A DNA stretch of 64,000 bases from Skermanella rosea (GTDB lineage Bacteria > Pseudomonadota > Alphaproteobacteria > Azospirillales > Azospirillaceae). Each line of letters opens with the position of its first letter. The first letter of the stretch is position 1. Both the position numbers and the translations under genes were made by a program. Shown here piece after piece: positions 9,150 through 17,023 of this stretch. The stretch is taken from positions 179,501-243,500 of the forward strand of contig NZ_CP086111.1 in the NCBI RefSeq assembly GCF_016806835.2, given 5' to 3'. The notes under the pieces were generated by a model. The model was not told where the DNA came from. It did not search any database and saw nothing but the letters and a program-made list of their open reading frames with translations.

Positions 9150-9162
9150 TCCGGCAAACCGA

Positions 9163-9591
9163 TCAGTCGAGCAGGCTGTTTATTTTTTCTGCGACGGTGA
9201 GGTTTCCCGCAGCGACACGCCTGGTGACATCGACGATGCTATCGACCGCCACGCCAGCGTTCTCGTTGCTGTTCTGGGAGGTGGCGTTGAGTTCCATCAC
9301 CCGGATGCACTCGTCACGCTCGGCCTGATCGGGATCCCATGGCTCCATACCATTATCGATCAAAGCGAAATCCCTGCTGCCGGGCTTGTCCACGACTGGC
9401 ACGGTCATTCCACCACCTTCATCCCGTTCGAGCGTACTTGGAAGCGTGTCTCTTTCGGGAATATCAATATTGACGTGCATGAGGACGGGTTCCCGTTCGG
9501 AGCCTGTCGCACAAGATGCCGGATACTGCTTACCACCGCGGGCATTTGCAAGACAATCTTTGATAAAAAAGAGCGATCCTGTCGTCGACAT
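9163..9591 (-). CDS. Hypothetical protein (orphan pair, first gene)
   Basis: 142 residues, not recognised. The N-terminus (MSTTGSLFFIKDCLANARG) is mildly amphipathic, the middle is acidic and probably disordered (ERDTLPSTLERDEGG, DNGMEPWDPDQAERDE), and the C-terminus (VDVTRRVAAGNLTVAEKI) looks helical. It is the promoter-proximal member of a two-gene unit with the 204-residue gene that follows it 13 bp downstream. Lower GC than the surroundings. An interacting pair such as toxin-antitoxin or defence is possible, but nothing seen proves it. Confidence 0.58.
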   Translation of the reverse strand: MSTTGSLFFIKDCLANARGGKQYPASCATGSEREPVLMHVNIDIPERDTLPSTLERDEGGGMTVPVVDKPGSRDFALIDNGMEPWDPDQAERDECIRVMELNATSQNSNENAGVAVDSIVDVTRRVAAGNLTVAEKINSLLD

Positions 9592-9674
9592 GCGCCCTGA
9601 TGCTTATCCGGTGGACTCGTGAGAATCGGGTTGTCCGCGCAGGTTCGATGATCAAGACAAGCGAGGGTGGTCCT

Positions 9675-9697
9675 GCGGCCGGGGAAATCCCGGCCGC
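9675..9697 (-). terminator. GC-rich stem-loop after pepN
   Basis: Perfect 9-bp inverted repeat GCGGCCGGG/CCCGGCCGC with a 5-nt loop, 4 bp beyond the pepN stop. It is well placed for transcript termination or 3'-end protection, but no T-run follows on the - strand, so intrinsic termination would be weak. Confidence 0.4.
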
Positions 9698-9701
9698 CGG
9701 G

Positions 9702-12356
9702 TCAGGAGGCTTCCAGGCTCTTGGACGCGATCTCGAACACGTCGCGGGACAGGCCGGGGGTGCCGACGATGCGTTCCAGCTCGGCGCGCATCAGGGCTTG
9801 GCACTGGGGGTCGTACTTGCGCCAGCGGGCGAACATCTTGACCATGCGCGACGCCACCTGCGGGTTGAGACGGTTCAGCGCCAGGACTTGGTCGGCCAGG
9901 AACCGGTAGCCGCCGCCGCCCGCGTCGTGGAAGCGCACCGGGTTGCCGCCGGCGAAGCCGCCGATCAGGGCGTAGACCTTGTTCGGGTTGCGGATCTCGA
10001 AGGCGGGGTGGGCGAGCAGGGCCGTGACCTCGTCCAGCGTCTCCGGCCGTTCCGACATGGCCTGGATCGAGAACCATTTGTCCACCACCAGCGGCTCGTC
10101 CTTCCACAGGTCGTAGAAGCGCCGGAGCGCCGCCTCCCGCTGAGGCAGGCGGGTGTCCGCCAGCAGGCCCAGCGCCGCGATCACGTCGGTCATGGCCTGG
10201 GCGTTGTGGAACTGGCCGACGCAGAGCTCGACCGCTTCGGCGTCCTCAAGCGCCATCAGGTATCCCAGTGCCAGGTTCTTCAAGGCGCGCCGGCCGATCG
10301 CGGCGGCGTCGATCGAGAAGGGCTCGTTGCCGCCCATCGCGCGGTACGTGGCGAGCAGGTCGTCGCGCAGCCGCCCGGCGATGGCGCGCCTGGCGAAGGT
10401 CCGCACCTCGTGGATGCCGTCGACGTCGATCACCGGCATCTGCTGGCCGAGATATCCCTCGGACGGCAGGGTCAGGGCCTGCGCCGCGAAGGCGGGGTCG
10501 AGGTCCGGGTCCCTGATGATCCGGGAGAAGGCGTCGATGAAGCCGGGCGACAGCTCCAGCGGCCGGTTCTCCGCCCGGTCGGCGACCAGGTCGAGCAGCA
10601 GCCGGGTCGCCAGGGTCTGGCCCGCCTCCCAGCGGTTGAAGGCGTCGCCGTCATGCGCCATCAGAAAGGTCAGGTCGTCGTCGGTATAGGGGGCGCGCAG
10701 CTTGACCGGGGCGGAGAATCCCCGCAGCAGCGACGGCACCGGCTGCCGCGGCACGTCGACGAATTCGAACACCTGCTCGGGCTCGGTCACGTCGAGCACG
10801 CGCGAGGTGCCGGCGGGTCCCGGCTCGCCCGCGAGGCGGAGGGGGATGTCGGCGCCCGACGGATCGAGCAGGCCGAGGGCCAGCGGGATATGGAACGGCA
10901 GCTTGGTCGGCTGGCCCGGCGTGGGCGGGCAGGACTGCCGCACCGTCAGGCGGTAGGTGCGCGCGGCGGCGTCGTACTCCCCGGTCACGGCAAGCTCCGG
11001 CGTCCCGGCCTGCGAGTACCAGCGGCGGAACTGCCCCAGGTCCTTGCCGGTTGCGTCCTCCATCGCGGCGACGAAGTCGTCGCAGGTGACGGCCTGCCCG
11101 TCGTGGCGCTGGAAATAGAGGTCCATGCCCTTGCGGAAGCCATCGGCCCCCAGCAGCGTGTGGATCATGCGCACGACCTCGGCGCCCTTCTCGTAGACCG
11201 TGGTCGTGTAGAAATTGTTGATCTCGATATAGCTGTCGGGGCGCACCGGGTGCGCCATGGGGCCGCTGTCCTCGGGGAACTGGGCGGCGCGCAGGCGCTG
11301 CACGTCGGCGATCCGCTTGACCGGGCGGGAATGCATGTCGGACGAGAATTCCTGGTCCCGGAACACGGTCAGCCCTTCCTTGAGGCTGAGCTGGAACCAG
11401 TCGCGGCAGGTCACCCGGTTGCCGGTCCAATTGTGGAAATACTCGTGCGCCACCACCGCCTCGACGCCCAGGAAGTCGGTATCGGTCGCGGTCTCCGGCT
11501 TGGCCAGCACGTACTTGGTGTTGAAGACGTTGAGGCCCTTGTTCTCCATGGCCCCCATGTTGAAGTCGCCGACCGCGACGATCATGAAGATGTCCAGGTC
11601 GTATTCCAGCCCGAACACCTCCTCGTCCCAGGCCATCGACTTCTTCAGCGAGGCCATGGCGTGGCCGCACTTGTCCTGGTTGCCCGGCTCGACATAGATC
11701 CGCAGGGTCACGGTCCGGCCGGAGCGGGTGACGTAGGTGTCCTCCACATGGACCAGCACGCCGGCGACCAGGGCGAACAGGTAGGAAGGCTTGGCGAAGG
11801 GGTCCTCCCAGGTGACGGTGTGCCGCCCGTCCCCTTCCATCTTCGAGGAGGCCACCAGGTTGCCGTTGGACAGCATCACCGGATACTTCAGCGCGTCGGC
11901 GGTGATGGTGGTGCGGTAGCGCGCCATCACGTCGGGACGGTCGAGGAAATAGGTTATCTTGCGGAAGCCCTCGGCCTCGCACTGGGTGCAGAAATTGCCG
12001 CTGGTCCGGTACAGGCCGGACAGGGAGGTGTTCTCCTGCGGCTTGAGCTCGGTCACCACTTCGAGGGAGAAGGCTTCCGGCGGGCCGGGGATGGTCAGGC
12101 TCTCCGGTCCGACCGAGTATTCCGGCGGGTCCAGCGTCCGCCCGTCGAGCGCCACCGAGACCAGCCGCATGTCCTGGCCGTCCAGCACCAGCGTGCCGGC
12201 GGGGGAGGCGGCATTGGGATTGGCCCGTATCGCCAGCCTGGAACGGACCCGGGTCACCTCCTCGCCGAGGTCGAAGGCGAGATCGACGGTATCGATCAGG
12301 TAGGGCGGCGGGGCGTAGTCCTTCAGGTGGATGGCCTGGGGAGTGCTCTTGTCCAT
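9702..12356 (-). CDS. pepN: Aminopeptidase N (M1 zinc metallopeptidase)
   Basis: Cytosolic M1 aminopeptidase that removes N-terminal residues from peptides. The 884-residue length matches the bacterial PepN family (about 870). The exopeptidase motif GAMEN is at 268-272, and the zinc site HEYFH at 304-308 is completed by Glu327, 19 residues after the second His, so both motifs are intact. The N-terminal beta domain and a long helical C-terminal domain are present. It is a single gene, divergent from the hypothetical gene at 12542. Confidence 0.97.
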   Translation of the reverse strand: MDKSTPQAIHLKDYAPPPYLIDTVDLAFDLGEEVTRVRSRLAIRANPNAASPAGTLVLDGQDMRLVSVALDGRTLDPPEYSVGPESLTIPGPPEAFSLEVVTELKPQENTSLSGLYRTSGNFCTQCEAEGFRKITYFLDRPDVMARYRTTITADALKYPVMLSNGNLVASSKMEGDGRHTVTWEDPFAKPSYLFALVAGVLVHVEDTYVTRSGRTVTLRIYVEPGNQDKCGHAMASLKKSMAWDEEVFGLEYDLDIFMIVAVGDFNMGAMENKGLNVFNTKYVLAKPETATDTDFLGVEAVVAHEYFHNWTGNRVTCRDWFQLSLKEGLTVFRDQEFSSDMHSRPVKRIADVQRLRAAQFPEDSGPMAHPVRPDSYIEINNFYTTTVYEKGAEVVRMIHTLLGADGFRKGMDLYFQRHDGQAVTCDDFVAAMEDATGKDLGQFRRWYSQAGTPELAVTGEYDAAARTYRLTVRQSCPPTPGQPTKLPFHIPLALGLLDPSGADIPLRLAGEPGPAGTSRVLDVTEPEQVFEFVDVPRQPVPSLLRGFSAPVKLRAPYTDDDLTFLMAHDGDAFNRWEAGQTLATRLLLDLVADRAENRPLELSPGFIDAFSRIIRDPDLDPAFAAQALTLPSEGYLGQQMPVIDVDGIHEVRTFARRAIAGRLRDDLLATYRAMGGNEPFSIDAAAIGRRALKNLALGYLMALEDAEAVELCVGQFHNAQAMTDVIAALGLLADTRLPQREAALRRFYDLWKDEPLVVDKWFSIQAMSERPETLDEVTALLAHPAFEIRNPNKVYALIGGFAGGNPVRFHDAGGGGYRFLADQVLALNRLNPQVASRMVKMFARWRKYDPQCQALMRAELERIVGTPGLSRDVFEIASKSLEAS

Positions 12357-12541
12357 GGGGGTCTCGCGCTTGCTTCCGGTACGGCGGGCCGTAGGGGCAT
12401 CCTAACAGGGCGGACGGCCTATTGTCGCATGCCGACTGGGCGAAGGGCCGCGCTATCCCGAAAGCCGTGCTTTCCGTAACCGCGCCGGCGATGTATAAAC
12501 GGGGTTGTGGTTACCACCATCGGATGGAAGATTTTCGGGCC

Positions 12542-13549
12542 ATGACCGCGGCTGACCAGCTTTCGCAGGCGACCGGCACGACGCCGGCGGCGGACCCTGA
12601 TTCCGATGATCGAAGCCAGACCTTCCAGTTCGAGCACAAGGTATTCTCGATGGACGGGGGGTATTTCTCCTATGTCAAGAACACCCAGGAGGCGGCGTTC
12701 CACATCCCGCTCGGCGACCTCAAGGGGTCGATCGCGATCCCGGTGCTGCGGTCGGAGTTCGACCTGAACGCGGACACCAAGGACGGCAAGCTGCTGGGCA
12801 TCGTCGAGAAGGCGCTGCGCTACGTGCGCGAGATCCGGCCGAACGACTCGATCCCGCACGAACTGCTGGACGGCACCGCCTCCTGGACGGTCGAGGAGAA
12901 GCACCGGACCATCGCGCGCAACCGGCTGACCATGCAGCTGGTGTCGTGGCTGAGCGGCGGCGAGACGCAGGTGGTCGACCTGACCCAGTTGGAGCAGCTG
13001 TCCGAGGACCCGCAGACCAAGGCCCGCGTGCAGGAGGCCTTCTCCCGCGCGGCCGAGAAGTTGGGCATCGGCACCGACCGCAAGCAGGAAGTCGTCGACA
13101 TGATCGACAAGCTGGCCCGCGAGCTGTCCTACATCGAGGCGCTGCGCGACCGGTACACCCGGGTGCAGTATATCGGCGCGCAGCTGGGCATCCTGTCGAA
13201 GCTCTACAAGCGCGAACCCGGCGTGCGGAACGAGATCTTCCGCATGCAGGTGCTGATCCGGGCGCCGCTGGCCGATTTCGACAGCATGTTCACCCAGGCC
13301 GACGCGCAGACCGGCGAGATCCTGGCCGTGCTGCGCAACATCGGCGCCCAGACCAAGTTCATCCGCGAGATGCGCGACGAACTGCATCACCGGCTGATGC
13401 TGTGGGACGAGATGATCAATCCGTGGGCCGCCGTGACGGTCGAGCGGTCTCCCGAGATCGAGGCGCTGCTGAAGGACACCTACCGGTTCCTGGCGCGCAA
13501 CTTCTCGATCAGCAACGACTGGCCGCTGGCCGGGCGGCGGGGCCGCTGA
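12542..13549 (+). CDS. Conserved hypothetical protein, helix-rich
   Basis: 335 residues, not assignable to a family with known function. A low-complexity start (MTAADQLSQATGTTPAADPDSDD) precedes a folded body with the segments FSMDGGYFSYVKNTQEAAFHIPLGDLKGSIAIPVLRSEF (split here only by eye), LSYIEALRDRY and LHHRLMLWDEMINPW. No signal peptide or membrane span, so probably cytosolic. Upstream in-frame ATGs at 12524 and 12491 are alternatives; I chose 12542 because the conserved-looking sequence begins soon after it. It is divergent from pepN. Strong codon bias like its neighbours supports a real gene. Confidence 0.75.
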   Translation: MTAADQLSQATGTTPAADPDSDDRSQTFQFEHKVFSMDGGYFSYVKNTQEAAFHIPLGDLKGSIAIPVLRSEFDLNADTKDGKLLGIVEKALRYVREIRPNDSIPHELLDGTASWTVEEKHRTIARNRLTMQLVSWLSGGETQVVDLTQLEQLSEDPQTKARVQEAFSRAAEKLGIGTDRKQEVVDMIDKLARELSYIEALRDRYTRVQYIGAQLGILSKLYKREPGVRNEIFRMQVLIRAPLADFDSMFTQADAQTGEILAVLRNIGAQTKFIREMRDELHHRLMLWDEMINPWAAVTVERSPEIEALLKDTYRFLARNFSISNDWPLAGRRGR

Positions 13550-13596
13550 CGGACCCTTCCGTCCGCAAAAAGGTGTTATACGGCCCGGAAGCGGGC

Positions 13597-13626
13597 TTGA
13601 TATGCGGCCCGGATCGGCGCATTATA
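13597..13626 (+). promoter_or_regulatory. Possible sigma70-type promoter
   Basis: TTGATA (13597-13602) and ATTATA (13621-13626) are spaced by 18 bp, about 55 bp before the 140-residue gene. The region also carries a near-direct repeat, TATACGGCCCGGA and TATGCGGCCCGGA, beginning near 13578 and 13601. Consensus match only; no other support. Confidence 0.28.
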
Positions 13627-13681
13627 CTGCCCATGTTCGGACCGCATAGGACGGCCCGCCCGGTTCGAGAGTTCCGCCAGC

Positions 13682-14104
13682 ATGCAGTTCCGCGAGCGCC
13701 GCCGCGTCATCCAGGTCATCCGCACCACCTATGACCCCGCCGTCAAGCGCGGCCGGTCCGAGGTGGTCGGCAAGATCGACAAGGACGCCCCGGTCATCCC
13801 GGAGAAACTGCGCAAGGCCTGTACCCAGGCCGAAGTGGCGGAAATCGAAACCTGGCTTGCCGAACGGGAAACCGCCTTGCGGACCGAAACGATCCGGGAC
13901 GACACCGGCACCCTCGCGGAGCGGATGCGCCGAGCGGCCGACTACTTCCGGCATCACGCCACCGGTTCCGAGGGCGATGAGCAGGCCGCCGTCCATGCGG
14001 CGGACATCTGGCTCGCCTGGGAGGACCTGAAGAAAGCCATGCGCAAAGCGGGATACACAGAATCCAGGCTGGCGGAAGAACAAAAAGAACGGAGTTCGCC
14101 ATGA
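13682..14104 (+). CDS. Hypothetical protein, coupled to a small membrane protein
   Basis: 140 residues, function unknown. It begins MQFRERRRVIQVIRTTYDP, then a basic linker (KRGRSEVVGKIDKD), and two amphipathic helical regions (KACTQAEVAEIETWLAERE and a stretch around WLAWEDLKKAMRKAG). It is rich in charged residues and soluble. Its stop codon overlaps the start of a 47-residue membrane protein (ATGA), so the two products are probably made together. Confidence 0.68.
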   Translation: MQFRERRRVIQVIRTTYDPAVKRGRSEVVGKIDKDAPVIPEKLRKACTQAEVAEIETWLAERETALRTETIRDDTGTLAERMRRAADYFRHHATGSEGDEQAAVHAADIWLAWEDLKKAMRKAGYTESRLAEEQKERSSP

Positions 14105-14244
14105 CCACCCAGCAATTCGCATCCGAGGTTCTCACTTCCGTGCGCGACTGCCGCCGCGGCTTCGGCCGGGTGGAACTCGGCCTCGAGATCGCCCTGGCGC
14201 TGAGCGCCGGCCTGCTGCTCCTGGTGCTGTTCGCGGGGGCGTGA
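14101..14244 (+). CDS. Small single-span membrane protein
   Basis: 47 residues: a short polar N-terminus (MTTQQFASEVLTSVRDCRR) followed by one hydrophobic helix (EIALALSAGLLLLVLFAGA) reaching the C-terminus. The start ATG overlaps the stop of the upstream gene (ATGA), which argues for translational coupling and so for a genuine gene despite the size. Unknown function; it may anchor the 140-residue partner at the membrane. Confidence 0.6.
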   Translation: MTTQQFASEVLTSVRDCRRGFGRVELGLEIALALSAGLLLLVLFAGA

Positions 14245-14274
14245 CGGGAACCGGCCGTTCCCGGCGCGGATTCC

Positions 14275-15522
14275 TTACGGGTCCGTGTCCGGGACGAGCC
14301 GGTCGAGATGCTGCCGGATATGGGCCGCTTCCGCCGCGGTGTTGGCCAGCGCGATCGCCCGGTCCAGGGCGCAGCGGGCATCGTCGGCGCGGCCGAGCTG
14401 CATCAGGAGCGCGCCCTTGACCCCGAAGAAATGGAAATAGCCGGATAGGCGGGATTCCAGCGGCTCGATCAGAGCGAGGGCAACCTCCGGCCCCCGGGTC
14501 TTGGCGACCGCGACGGCCCGGTTGAGCGTCACGACCGGCGACGGCTGGAGCCGCTCGAGCGTGGCGTAGAGCCGGTCGATCTGCGCCCAATCCGTTTCCT
14601 CCGGCCGGGACGCCCGGGCATGGAGCGCCGCGACGGCGGCCTGGACCTGGTAAGGGCCGGTCCGCCGGTGGCGCATCGCCTTGTCGATCAGGGCCAGCCC
14701 CTCGGCGATCATCTCCCGGTTCCAGAGCGCGCGATCCTGGTCCTCCAGCAGCACGACGGCGCCCGCGGCGTCGAAGCGCGCGGGGGTGCGGGCATGCTGG
14801 AGCAGCAGCAGGGCGGTCAGCCCCATGATCTCGGGCTCGGCGGGAAACAGCCGCAGCAGCAGCCGGGCGAGCCGGATCGCCTCGTCGCACAGGGGCGCCC
14901 GCCGGGGCGTTTCGCCGGCGGCGGAATACCCTTCGTTGAACACCAGGTAGATCATGGCGGAGACGGCGGCGAGCCGTTCCGCGCGCTCGACCGGACCCGG
15001 CGCCTCGAAGGGCACGTCGGCGCCGGCGATGCGGGCCTTGGCCCGGGTGATCCGCTGCTCCATGGCGCTCTCGCCGACCAGGAAGGCTCGGGCGATCCGC
15101 CTGACCGGCAGGCCGGAAACGATGCGGAGCGCCAGCGCGATCTGCTGGGTGGCGGGCAGGCCGGGATGGCAGCAGATGAACAGGAGCCTGAGGATGTCGT
15201 CGCGGTAGTGCGAGCCGTCCAGGCGCTCGGCCATGGCGGCTTCGGAGTCCTCCAGGTCCGATATCAGCTCGTCGGGCGGCAGCGGCTGCTGCCTCGCCCG
15301 GTGGCGCACCTGGTCGATCGCGGCGTTCCGCCCGACGAGGATCAGCCAGGCCGCGGGGTCGCGCGGCGGACCTTTGCGCGGCCAGTTCCCCAGCGCGCGC
15401 AGGCAGGCTTCCTGGAAAGCCTCCTCGGCGGCGTCGAGGTCGCGGAAATAGCGGAGCAGCGCCCCGAGCGCCTGGGGGCGCGCCGCGGTCAGCGCCGCGT
15501 CGATCCAGGCGAGGTCCGTCAC
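14275..15522 (-). CDS. ECF-type sigma factor with C-terminal TPR-like extension (ECF42 group)
   Basis: 415 residues. The N-terminal third carries sigma region 2 (ALLRYFRDLDAAEEAFQEA ... RNAAIDQVRHRARQQ) and region 4 (LPVRRIARAFLVGESAMEQRI). The remainder is a long helical domain (IYLVFNEGYSAAGE ... LCDEAIRLARLL) typical of the ECF42 group. Such sigma factors lack a classical anti-sigma and are regulated through the C-terminal extension together with a YCII/DGPF protein encoded next door. The GTG start overlaps the YCII stop (GTGA), giving a coupled two-gene operon. Target genes are unknown. Confidence 0.88.
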   Translation of the reverse strand: MTDLAWIDAALTAARPQALGALLRYFRDLDAAEEAFQEACLRALGNWPRKGPPRDPAAWLILVGRNAAIDQVRHRARQQPLPPDELISDLEDSEAAMAERLDGSHYRDDILRLLFICCHPGLPATQQIALALRIVSGLPVRRIARAFLVGESAMEQRITRAKARIAGADVPFEAPGPVERAERLAAVSAMIYLVFNEGYSAAGETPRRAPLCDEAIRLARLLLRLFPAEPEIMGLTALLLLQHARTPARFDAAGAVVLLEDQDRALWNREMIAEGLALIDKAMRHRRTGPYQVQAAVAALHARASRPEETDWAQIDRLYATLERLQPSPVVTLNRAVAVAKTRGPEVALALIEPLESRLSGYFHFFGVKGALLMQLGRADDARCALDRAIALANTAAEAAHIRQHLDRLVPDTDP

Positions 15523-15890
15523 GCCCCGAGGTCTCCCGGCCGGAAGACGGCGAGCGGGCGGAGCTCGTAGGCGCCGGACGAGCTGCTGGCGCGCGCCAGG
15601 TCGCCGGCGGTCTCGATCGCCTGGTCCAGCGTCTCGCATTCGACGATGTAGAAGCCCAGGAGCTGTTCCTTGGTCTCGGCGAAGGGGCCGTCGATCACGA
15701 GGGGTTCGGCGCCCTTGCGGACGGTCGTCGCCGCCGTCGTGGGCAGCAGGCGCGCGACCGGCCCCAGCCGCCCCTCGGCTGCGAGCTTCCGCTGGACCGC
15801 TCCGAGCCGGGCCATGGCGGCGTCGTCCTGCTCCTTCGTCCAGGAACAGACGACGTCTTCGGAATCGTAGCAAAGGATGGCGTAGAGCAT
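15519..15890 (-). CDS. YCII/DGPF-domain protein, partner of ECF sigma factor
   Basis: 123 residues with the family hallmark DGPFAETKEQLLGFYIVE and a dimeric alpha/beta fold pattern starting MLYAILCYDSED. The ATG at 15890 is preceded by AAAGGA at proper spacing; the frame extends further upstream but without family similarity. DGPF proteins are regularly encoded directly upstream of ECF42 sigma factors and are thought to act in signalling to them. The stop overlaps the sigma factor start by 4 bp. Confidence 0.88.
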   Translation of the reverse strand: MLYAILCYDSEDVVCSWTKEQDDAAMARLGAVQRKLAAEGRLGPVARLLPTTAATTVRKGAEPLVIDGPFAETKEQLLGFYIVECETLDQAIETAGDLARASSSSGAYELRPLAVFRPGDLGA

Positions 15891-16118
15891 CTCGGGTCCT
15901 TTCATGGTCCTGCAACCGAGGACGGACGAGTATGCCCTCGGCCGACAGGGAGCGGCGAAAAAACGCACGACCCTGCTTTATCGGCCAATACGCGAGCAGT
16001 GGTAGGTACACGGTGGCTTGAGGTTGCATTTAGTGCCGGGATAATGCCGGGAATCACGCATCTGTGTGGACCTGATCGGCGGTCGCGTGTAAAATAACGA
16101 CGAATCTTGGAGTTGAAG

Positions 16119-16538
16119 ATGAGCGACGGCGATAGGGTCACACGTCTGGCTGTCAGCACCTTAAGCCTCGGGCAGAAGGTCGACATGATTTTGGACGTCC
16201 AGGCGGAGCACACCAGGAAGCTGGACGACCACACCACAAAGCTGGATGAGCACAGCAGGAAGCTGGACGACCACGGCAGAAAGCTGGATGAGCACACCAG
16301 GATATTGGATGAGCATACCAGGATATTGGATGAGCACACGAGAACCTTGAACGAGCACACCAGGATCCTGGGGGAGCACACCAGGACCCTGGGAGAGCAT
16401 GGCGAGATGCTGGCGACCCATACCAGGCAACTGACCAATCTCGAGAACGGGCAGGCCACGCTGATCGACAACCAGTTCCAGATGAACCGGAGCCTCGATG
16501 CGATCCTGGCCCATCTCGGCATACCGAAGCCGGCTTGA
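16119..16538 (+). CDS. Coiled-coil protein with eleven HTRxL heptads
   Basis: 139 residues. After a short N-terminus (MSDGDRVTRLAVSTLSLGQK) residues 29-105 are eleven successive heptads of the form xEHTRxL, then a tail with LENGQATLIDNQFQMNRSLDAILAHLG (shown as separate recognisable blocks). A Leu and a His recur every seven residues, so a parallel coiled coil with a partly polar core is expected. The ATG at 16119 follows TTGGAG; a TTG at 16107 is an alternative. No membrane span. The function is unknown; similar proteins are sometimes annotated as hypothetical or tropomyosin-like. Confidence 0.72.
   Translation: MSDGDRVTRLAVSTLSLGQKVDMILDVQAEHTRKLDDHTTKLDEHSRKLDDHGRKLDEHTRILDEHTRILDEHTRTLNEHTRILGEHTRTLGEHGEMLATHTRQLTNLENGQATLIDNQFQMNRSLDAILAHLGIPKPA
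16203..16433 (+). repeat. Eleven tandem 21-bp coding repeats
   Basis: The heptad region of the coiled-coil gene is built from imperfect 21-bp units, several nearly identical (for example GAGCACACCAGGATCCTGGG and GAGCATACCAGGATATTGGA). The pattern fits growth by tandem duplication, so copy number may differ among strains. Unit length keeps the reading frame. Confidence 0.85.
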
Positions 16539-16573
16539 AATCCCCCTGAAGCCCCGGAGCCGTCCGGTCGCCT

Positions 16574-16969
16574 TCAACCGCTTCGGGTGAAGCCGTCGAC
16601 CGACCGCTCGATGTCCTGGATCGTGTAGGGCTTCCGGATCCGTGGATAGTCCGCCAGATGGGCCGGAACGCTGAGGCCTCGGTCATATCCGGAGGCGAAG
16701 ACCAGGGCAATGCCCCGGGCGTCCAGGATCTCCGCGATGGGATAGACCAGTTCGCCGGCCACGTTGATGTCGAGGATGGCGCCGTCCAGCGGCTCCTCGC
16801 GGGCCAGGGTCAGGCCGCGGGCGACCTTGGCGACCGGGCCGACCACTTCGCAGCCGATCGACATCAGCATATCCTCGAGATCCATGGCCACCAGGGTCTC
16901 GTCCTCCACCACGAGGATGCGGCGCGCGGCTTTCGGGGCGTGGGGCGGTGTCGTCGCGGAGATCGGCAT
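16574..16969 (-). CDS. Single-domain response regulator (REC only)
   Basis: 131 residues consisting of one receiver domain: acidic pair Glu22-Asp23, phosphoacceptor Asp67 (AILDINVAG), Ser93 (FASGYD) and Lys113 (RKPY). There is no output domain, so it would act through protein contact or as a phosphate relay. It lies 54 bp downstream of the histidine kinase on the same strand and is probably co-transcribed with it. REC proteins of this CheY-like class are common in alphaproteobacteria. Confidence 0.9.
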   Translation of the reverse strand: MPISATTPPHAPKAARRILVVEDETLVAMDLEDMLMSIGCEVVGPVAKVARGLTLAREEPLDGAILDINVAGELVYPIAEILDARGIALVFASGYDRGLSVPAHLADYPRIRKPYTIQDIERSVDGFTRSG

Positions 16970-17023
16970 GGCCCGGGTTGATGAGGGTGCTGAACACTCA
17001 CATAACCTTAGCCTACCGTGAGG

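Noticed and set aside
9600-12479. A 959-codon open frame on the + strand opposite pepN
   Set aside because: It is the antisense shadow of pepN, which has an intact M1 catalytic motif. The + strand product is His/Gly/Arg/Val-rich low-complexity sequence without family features.
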